From NCBI GenBank assembly GCA_037903355.1, contig JBAJFE010000014.1, positions 7,564,001-7,628,000 of the forward strand: 64,000 bases of DNA, in the 5' to 3' direction. Below are positions 47,290 through 60,103 of the stretch, in pieces. Under the pieces are notes generated by a model. That model made no database searches, was not told the DNA's origin, and saw only the letters and a program-made list of their open reading frames with translations. How positions within the stretch are numbered: position 1 is the first letter of the stretch; every line of letters begins with the position of its first letter. This DNA is from Trichuris trichiura. Its lineage: Eukaryota; Nematoda; Enoplea; Trichinellida; Trichuridae. The position numbers and the translations under genes are program-made.

Positions 47290-50200
47290 ATGGATTCTCC
47301 GCCGGGTCGTCCAGTGCCTTTGCCACGTCTTTCAAAGCTTCGTGAAGCCAAACGTTCTATTCAAACAAGTTCTGAAAGTGATGTTAACAAATCAGTGAGC
47401 GTTGCTCCTACAGCTGCTGAAATAAATGGCGATTTACATGTGACGAACGTTGCAAAACGTTTTTCTGGCCCATCCGAAATTCCAGAAGCCGAAAAACTGA
47501 ATGCTCTTCAAAACGTAAGCTCCGCATGGAGGCTTTTAAATCAGTGCTTTCGCTGTGCTTAAGGCTAACGATAAATGAATTTTCACCTTTCTAGAAATGC
47601 AAGAACTGACTGTTTATAGTTGTAACAGTGATCTTTCTTTCTCAGCGAGGAAGAAAGAGAAAAATTGAATTAAAGTAATCTTTCTTCAGATATTTTGTGA
47701 TTTTTCTCACTACCCTTTAGTTCACCTTTTGCAGCTTTCTTATCATTATAACGTTATTCTTACTGTTGTGACTGCTGTTACCAAAGCAAATACACGAGGT
47801 CATCCGTTCCAGAAAAATGTTTATTGCAGTACAGTTCTTTTTTTGGATTAAGTGAAGACGAAACTACGTAATCGGCCGTATTGGCCGTAAACGTGAAAAT
47901 AAGCTATCTTATGACGAACGCATTTTCTTTGGTATTGCTAGACTTACTACTACCGTCGCATCACTTTAATTTCGACATCGTTGTTGACAGTGTATTGTGA
48001 ACGCACTTTGCTTTTGTGGTACTAAAGCAATTTGTTGCATAGTAAGCGGTATGCATGCGTCTAGCGTAGTTGAAATACCAATCAACGGAGGTAGGTGTCG
48101 CTTCACTTGTCATATGGATAAGCGACGAAACCCGTTCACAATATGTTTAATGCGGATGTACGCTCGTAAGTCGAACACGAACAGATGAACGAAAGTAATT
48201 AGTGTTATGATAGTTTTGAGCAAAAATTCAAAAGCTGTGGTACAATTAAAAAGTACGTTTCTATTGGTACGACTTTTTTCCACTTCCTGTGCAGGTTGTC
48301 TTGACTAGCACTCATTCAAATTTTTGTTCACACATTCGAAAAGTGTCTTGACGTGGTAATGAAACTGAGCAGGAATATCGATATTACGTTTCGTTTTGTT
48401 CAGCTGTGTTACGCTCTCTGCAGTCTAATCTTGAAACGTTTCTCATGTGAATTGTGTTTCATCTTCCCAGCGTGATGTTACTATTCAGAAAACCTATTTA
48501 GTTATTTTCGTAGGATTAATCCAATGCAGTGTTTCTCAACCTCAGGGTCGCCGGCGTTCCCTATTCTGATTGGCCAATTTCCAACGCGCTGATTGGCTGG
48601 ATCGGTGGGCAGGGGGTGTACAGTGAGCTTCGGCAGCGGGACGGGCGAATTTAAGTGCACAATTTTGTCCGGAAACCATTTTGGCATTAGTTTGTTGTGA
48701 TTGGTCAATATGTGGGAACAAGGGGAGCAGTAGTCGCTTGCATTCCGAAATGTGAACGCATGCATAGCATGCAACTTTCTCTCAAGCAGTGCACCCAACA
48801 CCTTCCTATGTATTTCAGTACGATGACCCACGTGGGGCATGTGCTCTCCTGAGCTCAAAAGTGTTCCACGAAACCCCATTGATCATTTGCGCCCCCTGCA
48901 TTTCAAAAACTCCCCCTGTGGAGCTTATGCTCTACCCTGAGAATCGATTATCTAACGCTTGATTTATTCTTATTTCAGGTTGTTTCTTTTCCTATTGCGT
49001 ATTGAGTGACCGTGTGCACTGTTGCCTACAGCCTAATATTTTTCTTTTTTGTGCTATGAATGGTTAAATTTAACCTGAGCGGCAACTGCTATTTGACCAC
49101 AAAGGAGGACATGACAGCTCATCGTAACAACTCATCGCTGCAGGAAAGTAAAAACCAATTGACAGGCGTAGTTGAGAGGCAGAAAGGCATGCCACAATTG
49201 TTTGAACGTATCGAAGCGATGGATAAAGCGATTAGAGCATGTGCGGTTGCTGAAGACACCACTCAGTGTTTCAGCGCTTTGCTTCATAGATTACTATGCT
49301 GAGAATTGCCGTATATTACGGTCTGTTAGAACTCCCCCTACCTAAGTAAAGGGTGGTAATGATTGTCCCAGTTACGGCGACGCTGATTGCTCAAGTCTAG
49401 GTCAATCCTGATTGGTCAGTTTCCTGTAAATGCTAATCGCCCATTCAATTGAAACTGTCTTGCCTCAACTTCAACACGAAAACTGACTAGTCAGAATTGA
49501 CCTAGACTCGAGCAATCTGCGTCGCCGTAGCTGGGCCAATCATTACCACCCTTCACTTAGGTAGGGGGTTCTTATAAACCGTAACATACGGTATTTATTA
49601 CCCTGCGTAAGGTCGAAAAGACACTTTTCATACAGCATAACAGCACCGTTTAGCGTGACCTAGGGGCAGTGGTCAGCCGCACTTTGGGCAAGCGATTGCA
49701 ATGGTTCAGAATGTTATTCATTTGAATTCCTGCAAAGTAATGTCACCATGACGTTGGACGTACACGGAATTGAAAGCAAAGTTTACAGTCGCAAAAACTT
49801 TCAGCTCTACTCCATGTTCCAAATGCTCCTTGACTATATCGCACTTTTTGGCTTCTCATCCTGTCTTAATGCATGAACCGGGTCTTTACCCTCTTACCCC
49901 TGACAGACATAGTCATTTTCCACGCGGTATGGAATCCGTTGTTCTGATTGCGGAATGGATTATCAGGCTACGCTCCTCCTATGTAACATTGGAAGGGTTA
50001 GGAGCAGCAAGTCTGAAGAAATTATGGAGGGGCCAGCTATCCGACATTCATAACCACCGAATGGGATGCACGACCATATATACGTGCACAATTGCCTGTG
50101 CAATTTTACGCTTGCTAATTTTCTATGCCTATTCGCCGTTCAGATTGAATAACACTTGCGAGGGGGCTTTTCTCCACCGGTTAAGTATCACCTGCAAGGG

Positions 50201-53200
50201 GACTCTTTTCTCTAACTGTTTTCCCTGGGGATGAAAGGGCAAAGACCCCATGGAACCTTCTATTACCTACCGGCGAAGTAGAACCCCTAGAGCAAGAGTA
50301 GTCCCGAAAGCTGGAAGAAACAATATTTACTTTACAGTGATCAACAGTCGTCAGAAAGAGTAAAGTAACAATTAATTTGCAAAGCCGTTTTGACACTCTA
50401 GGATTATTCGCATACCGCTTTCAGTTTCGACTGTCAACAGCGCAGTAAATCACAAACGATTCCGGCGAAGAAAAAACAGTGAGAAACCTCTGGTTGAATT
50501 TAGCGCCTACTACAGAAAACAGCGTCTTTGTCGTTCCCACGAGATGGGCTAACAAGACACTGCAGAGAGTGTATTTGTAACGCTATTAATTTTAATGATC
50601 GATTTCCAATTATCGTTCCTGATTAATTGTTTGATGCTTTAGGACACGCAGCAGTCCTTGAATAGCGACGGCGAAGACTCTGATGGTACGTCGTGGTCAT
50701 CGGGTGATCCTGATGTTTCGTCTTCCAAAGTCCACGAAGAGAAAACGTTATCTTCAGTGCTGTCTGTATCGCCAACTTTGATACCATTCCATGCAAACAT
50801 TTGTTTTCTCGGCTGGCTTCGTGCTCGTAAGCCGAAATCTAAAAGTAAACCCAACAACGTTGCGCTTATTCAACGTTGTGTAGTTCTGCTTCTAGCTAGC
50901 TCTTCTGTTTGGGGCATTCTGAAGGACAACGAGTTAAAGTTTTACCGCAGTGATGCTGTGAGCGAACTGTCTCATTTTTCTTACTCTATCCTTTCTGTGT
51001 TTAATCCAGTGCGAGAAACTGCTTGATTCCCTACCCTGTGCCAACATTCTGTTGGTTTCAAAACAATGTTCACCTGATTTCGGTCCATATTTGGCTGTTT
51101 ATTATGTTCATCCGCGACATCGGAAAACGAAGTGCAGGTTGCTTTGCGTTGACAACGAACAGGATCTTAGCGCATGGATAACATTCATAGGAAAGGTCTG
51201 TAATTGTCAGTTAGCTTGTTTGCATCTTTTTCTATTCAGAGCACATTTGACCAAGAAATGTCGGAACTTGATGGTGTAGGTTTTACTCGAAAATTTTTTG
51301 ACCTATTTAATTGCTTTTCGTAGATATTGGACGCTGTTGGAAAAGCCTATATAAAACAAGGTTCAACGGCGGTAATTGTCTTTTCGTGATTTCCTATTGG
51401 TTGAACGAACTGCTCTCTAGAAATGGACGTCAGCAAGCTTGGCAAAGAGAGGCTTTTCTCTGTACTATTCAACCAAAACAAGCGAATGTATGTACGAATT
51501 AGATATTCGAAAAGTTTATTCGTTGAGTATTAAGCTGTTTGTTCTTTGTTTGGAGGTTACGAGCTCTCAGCTTTTAGAAACGATCGCGGAGAAACAAGAC
51601 AGTTGTCCACTGTCGAAAGAGAAAGGGACATATATGGCCATTGTGATGGAAAATTCGTTTGAGTTCGATCGATTGTCGGCTTATAGTTTGCCTTTATTTT
51701 TTGCAGAACCCTTTGTCTTCAAGCGGACTCCAAAAAGCTAACAAGATTGTGGAGAACAATAGTGGAAAGTATACTTAGTGTAAGCTATCATTTCTTCTCA
51801 AAGATACCAGCAATTTTAAACTAAATTTCTTTAGCGACGCTCTAATTTATTGTCGGAGCAGAGGCTTTCTTCCGATGACGTTCCTATGATTGTAGAAAAA
51901 TGTCTCAATTTTATCTCGATACATGGTACGAAAGCCTGTGAACAAATGTTTCAACAAAAAATGAGTTCAATCTACGAGTTTGTGTTGTCTTTTAGGTCTC
52001 AGGACTGAGGGCATTCATCGACTGAGTGGAACAACTTCAAAAATAGATGAACTTTACACATTGCTGATCACGAGCAAGCTTAAACTGTTTATTCATTGGG
52101 CGCCCATTTTATATGCAGTGTTTACAGATCCGTTTCGTGTCCATCTGCTGCCAGAGGAGCATTCAGTGCACACGGTTGCCAGCGTGCTGAGAAAGTTCTT
52201 TGCTCAACTGGAAGAGCCTTTGGTTCCTACAGACATTACTTCCCGCTTGCTCAAGCATGCTTCGAGTAAGCATCCACATTCGGACGCTGCTCATTTGCCA
52301 ATGCATTAGTTGCGCCTTTAGGCAATACCTCCACTGAAGTGACTATGGAACGATATAAAAATGCAATTCAACGGCTGTCTAGAGTCAACTATGCCACCTT
52401 GCGTAAGCTTGTCAAACATCTTAAGGAGGTGACGTTGTACAGCGAGATTAACAAGATGAACGTGCAGAATCTTGCCTGCATTTTTTGCCCAACGTTGTTT
52501 CGACTTTCTTATGTGCGTACGAAGTCTACTTTTTGTAGATGTTTGACATATTCCGTGTTGCAGAACGATGGCGATACCGAGCAGGTACGTTTTGAAAGCA
52601 GTGTGAAAATATTCAAAGTGATCGCTGACCTCATCCTTTATTACGACCATGTGTTCGATATTAGCACGGAAGAGAGCTATCGTGAGTTCCAAGTTCATAA
52701 GGCGTTGTCTAAACTCGACTCTGCGGCAGGAGTTCCAGTAGTGAGTACTGCCGGCATTTTATTTAGCTTGCTTTCTTAAGAGTTTTTGTTCATTCAGAAA
52801 TTGAGCAGTGGATTTTTGCACTGTTTGCACGTAATTGAGAAGGACAAGATTTCATTCAATATCAAGGTAACGCGGACGAGTCGTAAGCTTTTCTATGGTC
52901 AGTTGTCTTTATCTGTTTGACTAGATTTAAATAGAAAGCTAAATGCCAGTTCATGCTTTTCTGTCTGCGAGGAAAGGCTGTTAAATTAGTCGAATAAAAG
53001 TTTTTTTATATTGTGCCTTAGTCGAACCAAATAAATGGTTTAGGCCGCTAACGTTTACATTTTGATCCATGTTCTTACACACGTCACCTCTTTACTTAAG
53101 TTACTGTTGCTTTAGTAATTTGAAAATATATGACGTTCATCGGAGCATGATCATCTAACCGTTTTCTTCCTACAGATTGGAGTGGATCTCAGCGCCGAGA

Positions 53201-53852
53201 AGGTTTGTGATTACGTACGCACTCGAAATATACCTTCTCTGCCAACAAGCTTGGCCTTACATGAAGTTATCTGTGATGGACAGTTGGGTAGATATTATTT
53301 CTTGAATGTGAATGTTCATAATATTTTCTCTTAAGAACGAGTCGTTTCCGCGGATGAGTCCGTATTTGACATAATTATGCGTTGGATTTCTTGGCCTCTC
53401 AGCGACCGCGTTGGAAATTATTTGATAGTGAAAGTTGATCAGCTGACTGACAAAGCGCTCCGCGTGGGTACACCAGTGGAACTTGTGTTAACGTAAATGT
53501 TCAATTTCTCTAGTGCGGGCAAAGTTCTACCGAAAGGACTCACTGGATGACAACGTACGTCAGCTTTTCGAAGGCTTTTGTGAAACACGTTATTGTGTTG
53601 ATGCCAAATGAAGTTATGCTTTTCCGAAACCAGAAGGTAAGTAGTTCAGTAACCTTTGAAAACATAGCTTTTCTTTGTGGGACCGTAAAATTTCATGAAG
53701 TAAAAATTTTATTTGTTCATTTACATATTAAAACCCGCCAATCAAATAAAAAAGCATGCCGAAGCTTACGGGTGTTTGACCGTCATCAGTCGTTAGCGCT
53801 TGAACTAACAAGCAGCCCTTTGTTTGTTATTTCAACCGCTGACGACGAGTGA
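47290..53852 (+). CDS. ARAP-like Rho GTPase-activating protein (PH-RhoGAP-RA-PH)
   Basis: Stimulates GTP hydrolysis by a Rho-family GTPase at membranes. Exons I can place: 47290-47514 (Pro/Ser-rich start), 50643-50957 and 51010-51195 (PH-like: GWLRARKPKSKS, LKDNELKFYRSD, DLSAWITFIGK). Short exons 51240-51275, 51324-51360, 51421-51487, 51578-51656 and 51707 on are tentative. RhoGAP: 51835-51925, 51996-52265, 52322-52512 and 52564-52740, with GLRTEGIHRLSGTTSKIDEL (arginine finger in EGIHRLSG), LRKFFAQLEEPLVP and NKMNVQNLACIFCPTLF. RA-like: 52798-52866, 53176-53287, 53336-53467 (ICDGQLERVVSADESVFDII). A last exon (about 53520-53635, perhaps to a stop at 53852) starts a PH-like fold (KHVIVLMPNEVMLFRNQK). 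RhoGAP-RA-PH order fits ARAP proteins, but no ArfGAP domain was found. An in-frame insert near 52080-52130 may hide a small intron. The 3' end is uncertain. Confidence 0.75.
48527..48949. mobile_element. hAT MITE in RhoGAP intron 1
   Basis: Starts CAGTGTTTCTCAACCTCAGG and ends ...CTGAGAATCGATT, a mutated CACTG end. Flanks ATCCAATG (48519-48526) and ATCTAACG (48950-48957) match at 6 of 8 bases, an aged target duplication. Internal blocks match the MITE at 8476-8942. Confidence 0.8.
49228..49591. mobile_element. pogo-like MITE with a shared flank
   Basis: The MITE proper is 49309-49591. Its ends CCGTATATTACGG and CCGTAACATACGG are the same terminal sequence as the pogo-like elements, and it folds back over almost its whole length. 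The 80 bp to its left (ending CTGAGAATTG) recurs, inverted, next to the sister MITE at 55076-55361. Either the mobile unit is longer than the MITE or both copies hit the same target repeat. Confidence 0.7.
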
Positions 53853-55075
53853 CGAACAAACACTCGAAAGGTCCGATATATGTTTTTCGCTTGATTGACG
53901 GGATCTTGTCCATAAGTAAACAAACTAAACCTCTACTTCAGTAATCTTCACTGCACTCAGCTGAAATTTTTCCCGTAATGTGCTGTCAGTCTTTCAGCCA
54001 ATTCTTTAAATGTATTAATAATAACCTTGCGATAATTTTTCCCTTTGTATGGTTGCGTGACTCGGAACTGGCGATTTCTTTACGAAGTCCGAACAATTTC
54101 ATTATTTCCTTACCTTTTTGGCCTGTTTAAAAGCAAAACCTTTTATGTGGAATCATGATAAATGTTCTCCAAGTTTCCAAGGTATTCGTACCTTGTTTTC
54201 AGCGGAGCAGTGAAACAGTTTTTGTGTCATTGCTTCGCTGAGGACGAGGCGCGGGTGCTTTGAAAGCTTTCGGTTTTGCGTTTCTTGTGATTAGAAGTAA
54301 ACGTTTTGGTTCTTGTTAGGTTTTGCTGGAAATGTGAGATTATCTGCAACGGAACTACGTAACTGCACGCAGTGGGTTAGGCCACATAAGAAGAGGTGCG
54401 GTAATCCTATTAGTATTGGCGCATGCCGGGACATTTTCGATAGCAGTATTTGCCAAGGCTTAGTACATGAACTCCGCCGTTTGGGTGGTCGCAGGGCGAT
54501 GAAGTACGTGTGGGCTCAAGCCAAACATCGAACTAGAATTCGGTGTGGAACTCACGGAGGTGTGTTCCTGTCATACTGGTCTAAGTTCAAAGGCTGCAAC
54601 CGGTGAATACTTTGGACGAGATTGCCCAGTATTGGCCGTTCGAGTGATCACTGTTTTACATATTTTCTATTCACGCCAATTTCAGTGCATGCATCTTGCT
54701 TTTTAATGTATTTATCTTATGTTATCGCTGGGTGTCTCGGTATACTAAACTGCTTTTATTGTTGCTTGTTGTTCGGTGTCACTTCGCAGTTCCTTTAGGC
54801 CGCCTAAGTCTAAACCAGAACTGTGACAACTGAGGCGTTAGGGCTGGCATGCTCATACTTTTTCTATGCAAACCGAAAATTCGCAGACAGTTTCTCCAAG
54901 CCACCTACTTCTAAAACTTATGTCAACCGAGAGGCTGGTCATTTGCCTAAATTGAAAATTGAAGCAGTGAGACGGTGTGTAGTCGATTTGTTGTAGCTGA
55001 GTTTAGATTTTACAGTAAACCTGCGACGGTCAAGTTCAGTGTCAGAAATAGCGCGCAGCAGGATTTGGACAAGTA
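53853..55075. other. downstream of the RhoGAP gene, nothing clear
   Basis: No convincing exon. A 97-codon frame at 54313-54606 has no recognised domain. Further 3' exons of the RhoGAP gene could lie here, for example after the acceptor TTGTTTTCAG near 54201, but I cannot join them in frame. Confidence 0.35.
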
Positions 55076-55445
55076 CCGTATATCACGGCGTATAAGAACT
55101 CCTCCCTACCCAAGTAAAGGGTGGTAATGATTGGCCCAGCTATGGCGACGCTGATTGCTGGAGTCTAGGTCCATTCTGACTAGTCAGTTTTCGTGTTGAA
55201 GTTGAGGCAAGAGAGTTTCAATTGAATGGAAGATTAGCATTCACAGGAAACTGACCAATGAGAATTGACTCTGACTTAAGCAATGAGCGTCGCCGTAACT
55301 GGGCTAATCATTACCACTCTTCACTTAGGTAGGGTGAGTTTTTATACGCCTTGATATACGGCAATTCTCAGCATAGTAATCTATGGAGCAAAGCGCTGAA
55401 ACACTGAGTGGCGTTTTCGGCAACCGCACATGCTCTAATCCGCGA
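55076..55445. mobile_element. pogo-like MITE with a shared flank, inverted sister
   Basis: The MITE is 55076-55361 (CCGTATATCACGG...CCTTGATATACGG), with TA at the left flank. The following 84 bp (from CAATTCTCAGCATAG) are the reverse complement of the flank at 49228-49308. The interior matches the terminal 200 bp of the palindromic pogo-like element (TTGAGGCAAGAGAGTTTC). Confidence 0.7.
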
Positions 55446-55674
55446 CTTCCTCACCTGCAGCTCCTCACTTATTAGTAATAGTTCAGCGTCTGCATGCTGC
55501 TATGATTTCTGTTTCAATAAATGACGTCACAAAAGTCCTTTCTCTACTTGACAGCTGAACTACTTAGCTCTAGAAATTCCTTCCTCTTCCCGAAATTTCG
55601 TGGGTCGAATTTCCGTGATACCATTAAGCCTAAGGCTTGCGATTAAACAGTGGGAATTTTGCAAGCAGTTATAG

Positions 55675-57731
55675 CAGTGTTTCTCCTGGCCGAACTCGCC
55701 ACCGCTCCTTGTTCAGGTTATAAGCTCGCTACCACCCCATGCGCATAACCGTTCTACCGGCTGTCGCGGTGAACAGGAGAAATAGATTCAAGAGTGAAGA
55801 GGGGTATTTTTGGCGACTTTCATGTCAGCTTGGTATTCGCCGCTGCTCCCACGCCATTTTCGGTTTAATTTAGCCACGTGTTCATGACAGCGCTGTTTAA
55901 GTCTGCTTTACGTTACTATTTCACGGCAGTCGAAAACAGCGTTACAGAGACTAGTCATGCACATACGAGCGAACTAAGTCTTCCTTGTTGGGTTCCACTG
56001 ACGTCACGCGAAGCCGCAGACCCTCGATTGACTATTTGTAAACGCTTCTTTTTTACGAGATCAGCAACGACACTAAAACAATACTTGACAACCGATAATG
56101 AAAGGAGGAAGATTAGCAGCCTTTTTACAACAGACCATAGACAAGAATACGAAGACGGGATTTGCTTTTGCAGCCAGAACTGACCATAGCCTTACGCCAT
56201 TCTCTGAAACGCTGGAGAAAACGCGCGGCCATTTATGCAGTAGGAATGAAGAGTGAGTACAGTAAAACCCCGCAAATTCGCGCTTCCGAATTCGCAGATT
56301 TTTTCTGCTCCTGTTTACCCTAAGCTTAAGCGTAAACAAGTCATTTATGTTTGTGAAACTTAATTGCGCTTCTCATACTGTACGTGTGTGACTGATAAGA
56401 ACTAAGACTTGCGTTTTCTGTGAACCCTAAGACGAATTCTTACTGCGCATATGCATTTACCGCTTACATTACAGCACTACATCGTTTCTTACCTGAAAGT
56501 TTAATTTATTTGACGTGTTTAACGTATGAAGACAAGCTTTTATGGGTCTTGTTCTATCGTGCCCCACCAAAAGTTAGCGCGGCCACATCAAAGGGGGTCA
56601 AGTGGGGTTAGCCTACAATGTTACAATGGTGCTGCTAATCTGATTATGGGGATTAGTGTAGTTGAAGTGCTGCCGGCAGCATCGAATGGTATTAAGTTGG
56701 ATTAAGAGAACAGTAGTAACAGTGTGGATGGTAACGACGGCTTTCGCCACCCCCCCCCCCCCCCAATGTCGTACCATAGGTTTGCCAGCCATGTTGTCCT
56801 GCCTTAGCCTAACCGAAAGCCTAAACATAAGGTTGATGTCTTGGCTTACATCTGGATGAGAGTAAAAAAGGGGTGATTGGCGTGCTTTTCAGTAAAGGCA
56901 GAACAAGTTAAGGGCGTGCTAGCCAGAAAGGAACCTGCATTTCTGAGACGGTGAGCGGCTGAGAGACAAGATCAGAGTAATGCGCACCGAGAATGTAAAC
57001 GCAGTTAAGCGTACATACCGTTCACTGGGGCACGGAGCCTTGCGCAGGCCGTGCGTTCACTCGGTGCAGGTTCAACCTGATGACAGTAACGCACATACAG
57101 AAAATAACCATAAGGAAACTGCATGCCGTTCGCTGGGGCACAGAGACAAGCGCAGGCGCTGCGTCCACGGTGTTCTTTCGCGTAGACGTAACGCAGAATG
57201 AGCTGTACGCTTTTTACCAAGTCGCGCATTACCCCTTAGATGTTGCCGCGCTAACTTCCGGTGGGGCACGATAGGACAAGATCTACTACGGGTCCTATTT
57301 CTTAGCCCGTTCGAAATTCGCGGGAGGAGGGGGAAGAGGGAACGCGAACCCCGCGCATTACGAGGTTTTACTGTAGTTTTTGCTGGAAACACAGAAAGAC
57401 ATCTGCTCTTATTGGAGACCCAGAAAGGCACCTGCTCTCAGCGAAGGGAACAACTCAAATAAAAAGCTCGTCGTGTACTATTGCTATTATCAGTATTGCC
57501 TCACGTATGACAGAGCGTCCCCGTCTCAGCGGGGTCACTAATAGCAGATACGCTTTAGCGATGCAGAGTTCGATTCAGCACAGTTGCGGCATCTACGGTG
57601 GGAGGCGTACTGACCCCCCATCCCCTCATTGCCTCCTGATCCGTTGCTGTCCCCTAAGGGCCTTACTGCCCCCCCCCCTTCCCCCCCAACTACCCGCTTT
57701 GGCGTCCACCGCCCCGCTATGAGAAACACTG
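55675..57731. mobile_element. hAT element, 2.06 kb, with nested insertions
   Basis: Ends CAGTGTTTCTCCTGG and ...TATGAGAAACACTG, flanked by a perfect 8-bp duplication AGTTATAG (55667-55674 and 57732-57739). No transposase frame is recognisable. About half of it is a later insertion (56260-57373), which itself holds a copy of the small repeat found at 63011-63195. Confidence 0.9.
56260..57373. mobile_element. TA-flanked pogo/Tigger-like element
   Basis: Left end CAGTAAAACCCCGCAAATTC and right end CGAGGTTTTACTG, with TA on both sides (56258-56259 and 57374-57375). 1114 bp and nonautonomous. It contains two direct repeats of about 46 bp (57017-57062 and 57125-57170; CGTTC(A/G)CTGGGGCAC(G/A)GAG) and a run of 14-15 C near 56750. 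Confidence 0.8.
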
Positions 57732-57922
57732 AGTTATAGTCACGCGATAAAACCGAAAGAACGGATAGAAGAAAGGGAAAGAAATTTTAAGAGCTAAGTA
57801 GTTCAGGTGTCAAGTTGAGGAAAGAATTTTGTGACGTCATTCATTGAAACAGAAATCATAGCAGCATGCACATACTGAACTTTTACTAATGAGTAAGCAG
57901 CTGCATGTTAGGAAGTCAGTGG

Positions 57923-59262
57923 AAATAAAGCTGCCAGCGAAAGTGTTGCGACGCAAATTGTCAGACTGTTTCAATGCATTGAAGTTGTCAAAATCCAGTT
58001 TGACTGGATCATTTTTTGCCTTCATGCTAGTTCTAGCAGTGAGCTTCCGTTGAACTGTGCATCTGATTTAATGCATTAAGTTATACATTTCCTTCAGGAG
58101 AAAACAATGTTGCATCAGGAAAGGCTCTGTACTCGCAGTCACGCTAAAAAGTTGACTGGAGAGGAGAATAAAAACATTTTGTTTTTTTCGTTTTATTATT
58201 AAATAAAGCCTCGTCTTGCTGTTTGTTGTTTTTGGCGATAAACGGAATGGCCGTATGATAACGCATGGAGGCAGCGACATGCATAGGCGTTGCCTTCTCG
58301 TGCGTATGTGAACCGTAATCATAGCTGATTTGCTCGAAATTATGCGGTGAGGAAAGTTAAACTTGGAGCTGCACTTCCCGGAAACAACCTACCGTTGCTC
58401 CATCAAATGCATGTTCCTTCCTGGAAGAAGGCCTGCTATCCTGTTCTGACTTTATTGGCAAGCATGGAAGCCTTCTGGTTGCGGCCTTATTTCAATCTAA
58501 CTGCAATTACAAGCCGTATGTTTTGGCTTATGTAATGGTAGAACAAGATGGCTGCAAGAATACACTAAAAAGGTTGTAGGTTAAGCCTGCGTTTTGCATA
58601 TTAGATAAACATTGTTTCGGGATTTGGAGAGAAATGTTACCTCACTTTGACAACATTGTTGATCGCGGTGAACCTGAGCACTAGCGACGTCAGCAAAGCA
58701 GGCGTCTCGGGATACTCCATGTCGTGATTCTTCAAAGGTCGGAATAACAACGGGAGAGTTGTTTGACTTTTGAGTAGTAGTTATAGTCTTTCGGTTGCAT
58801 GAGTGCATGAGTATGGTTTATGCGATGCATGAGTACAGGCTTCGGTAAGCAAGTAAAAAGGGACCAGCAAGGTTGAGAAAACAATTGCTTCAAATAGCAG
58901 AACGAAAATCTTACAGAGTGCTAACTATGACGGAAAAGTCTTTTAAACACTCTTACAGTTACCAATAGGCATTTTAGGAACGTAACAGGCGCACCGCGCT
59001 GTGAAAAAAAGCATTTTCTAAAAATGTCGCGGCTGACGTGATTGCTGGAGCTTGTCTTACTTGTTGGCGGCCTAGTGTACCTGCTTTACGTTATTTGCTT
59101 CTGCAGTTTACTGTATGTTCAGGGGGCGAAGGGGAAAAGACTCTTTCACATGTAACATAACTTTCCCTACTTTTTACCTATGACCTGAGAAGTGTGGCCT
59201 TGAAAACTTCAGGCAACAGTAGTGATTTTATAACCGCACAATGACCTCAAAACTGTAAAGTA
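57923..59262. other. gene-free stretch
   Basis: Short frames only. No domain, repeat end or RNA gene recognised between the foldback repeat and the second Tigger copy. Confidence 0.35.
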
Positions 59263-59782
59263 CAGTGGGGCCTCGTTATCCGCGATTACTCCGTCCCGGA
59301 TTTTGAGCGTTACACCGCGTTATGTAGGATATCCTATGAAAAAGGCCAAATAGCTTACCCCACCGCCCCACTGAGTTCCTTCCGGAACGGCTGTCACATT
59401 TAGTGATCCTTTGAAGCTTGGTACTACGGAATCTAGCTACGACATAATGACGTCAATGAGACTGCGCTTGTCCGATGGGGTTAGCCATCAGAGTTCAGTT
59501 CAGGCCGTTAGATACAAGAAAGGACGAAAGTAAGATGCTCTTTCTGTAACACCTGGGAAACGCCTTGCTTTAACGAGGTAAGCGATGTACTGGTGCCTGG
59601 AATGCGTGCAGAGCACGGAAAATATAAAGTACGGATGCGCACTTAGCAGAAATAGTGAACATCACATAGAACACATCCACATAGAACAAAGAGTTGACGG
59701 CAGAAATGTTTGGAGCATCAGGAATCAGACAATTTACTCACTTTCTGTAGATGGGCGCAAATTCCCTGGAAACCGGCCAGTC

Positions 59783-59998
59783 CTAGGGTTTCTTGAACTT
59801 GTCGGTAGCGAAACTTTTTCGTCTTAAAATGTAAGGCTCCACAGCTGTCGGAGGTTCATCCGAAAACATTGTTACTAGAGAACTGTCTCTCCCTTTTTTT
59901 CGCTTTATCGAATAAATCTTGCAGCAGCTTCGATGAATCGTTATTCCTCGTGTAACCGTGATACCACGTTCCATGGATGGATGGTATTCAGCAATCAT
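59783..59998 (-). pseudogene. Tigger transposase C-terminal fragment (distal part)
   Basis: Minus-strand frame with YHPSMERGITVTRGITI, matching YDPSMERGIIVTRGITA in copy 1, but with frameshifts and a shortened tail. It continues, across the nested hAT, the fragment at 62459-62870. Confidence 0.85.
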
Positions 59999-60103
59999 AT
60001 CCTTTAGGACAGGGTGGAGAACCTTTTTGGTGCCGCGGGCCGTATAGAATACTTAAACGAAAAACAGCCTGCTTTATTTGCACGTATGCTTATTAAGTCA
60101 CCC

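Larger units (their letters stand above)
55441..57922. repeat. foldback repeat split by a hAT insertion
   Basis: 55441-55600 and 57775-57922 are inverted copies; for example GAGCTAAGTAGTTCAG(C/G)TGTCAAG and GAAACAGAAATCATAGCAGC read the same on opposite strands. The arms lie 75 bp and 44 bp outside the hAT element 55675-57731. Before that insertion the unit was a short-loop foldback of about 430 bp. Confidence 0.7.

Noticed and set aside
54313..54606. 97-codon frame after the RhoGAP gene as an extra exon or gene
   Set aside because: No recognisable domain, and no splice join consistent with the preceding exons.
57507..57580. tRNA-like GAGTTCGATTC
   Set aside because: No cloverleaf could be drawn around it; it lies within the hAT element.
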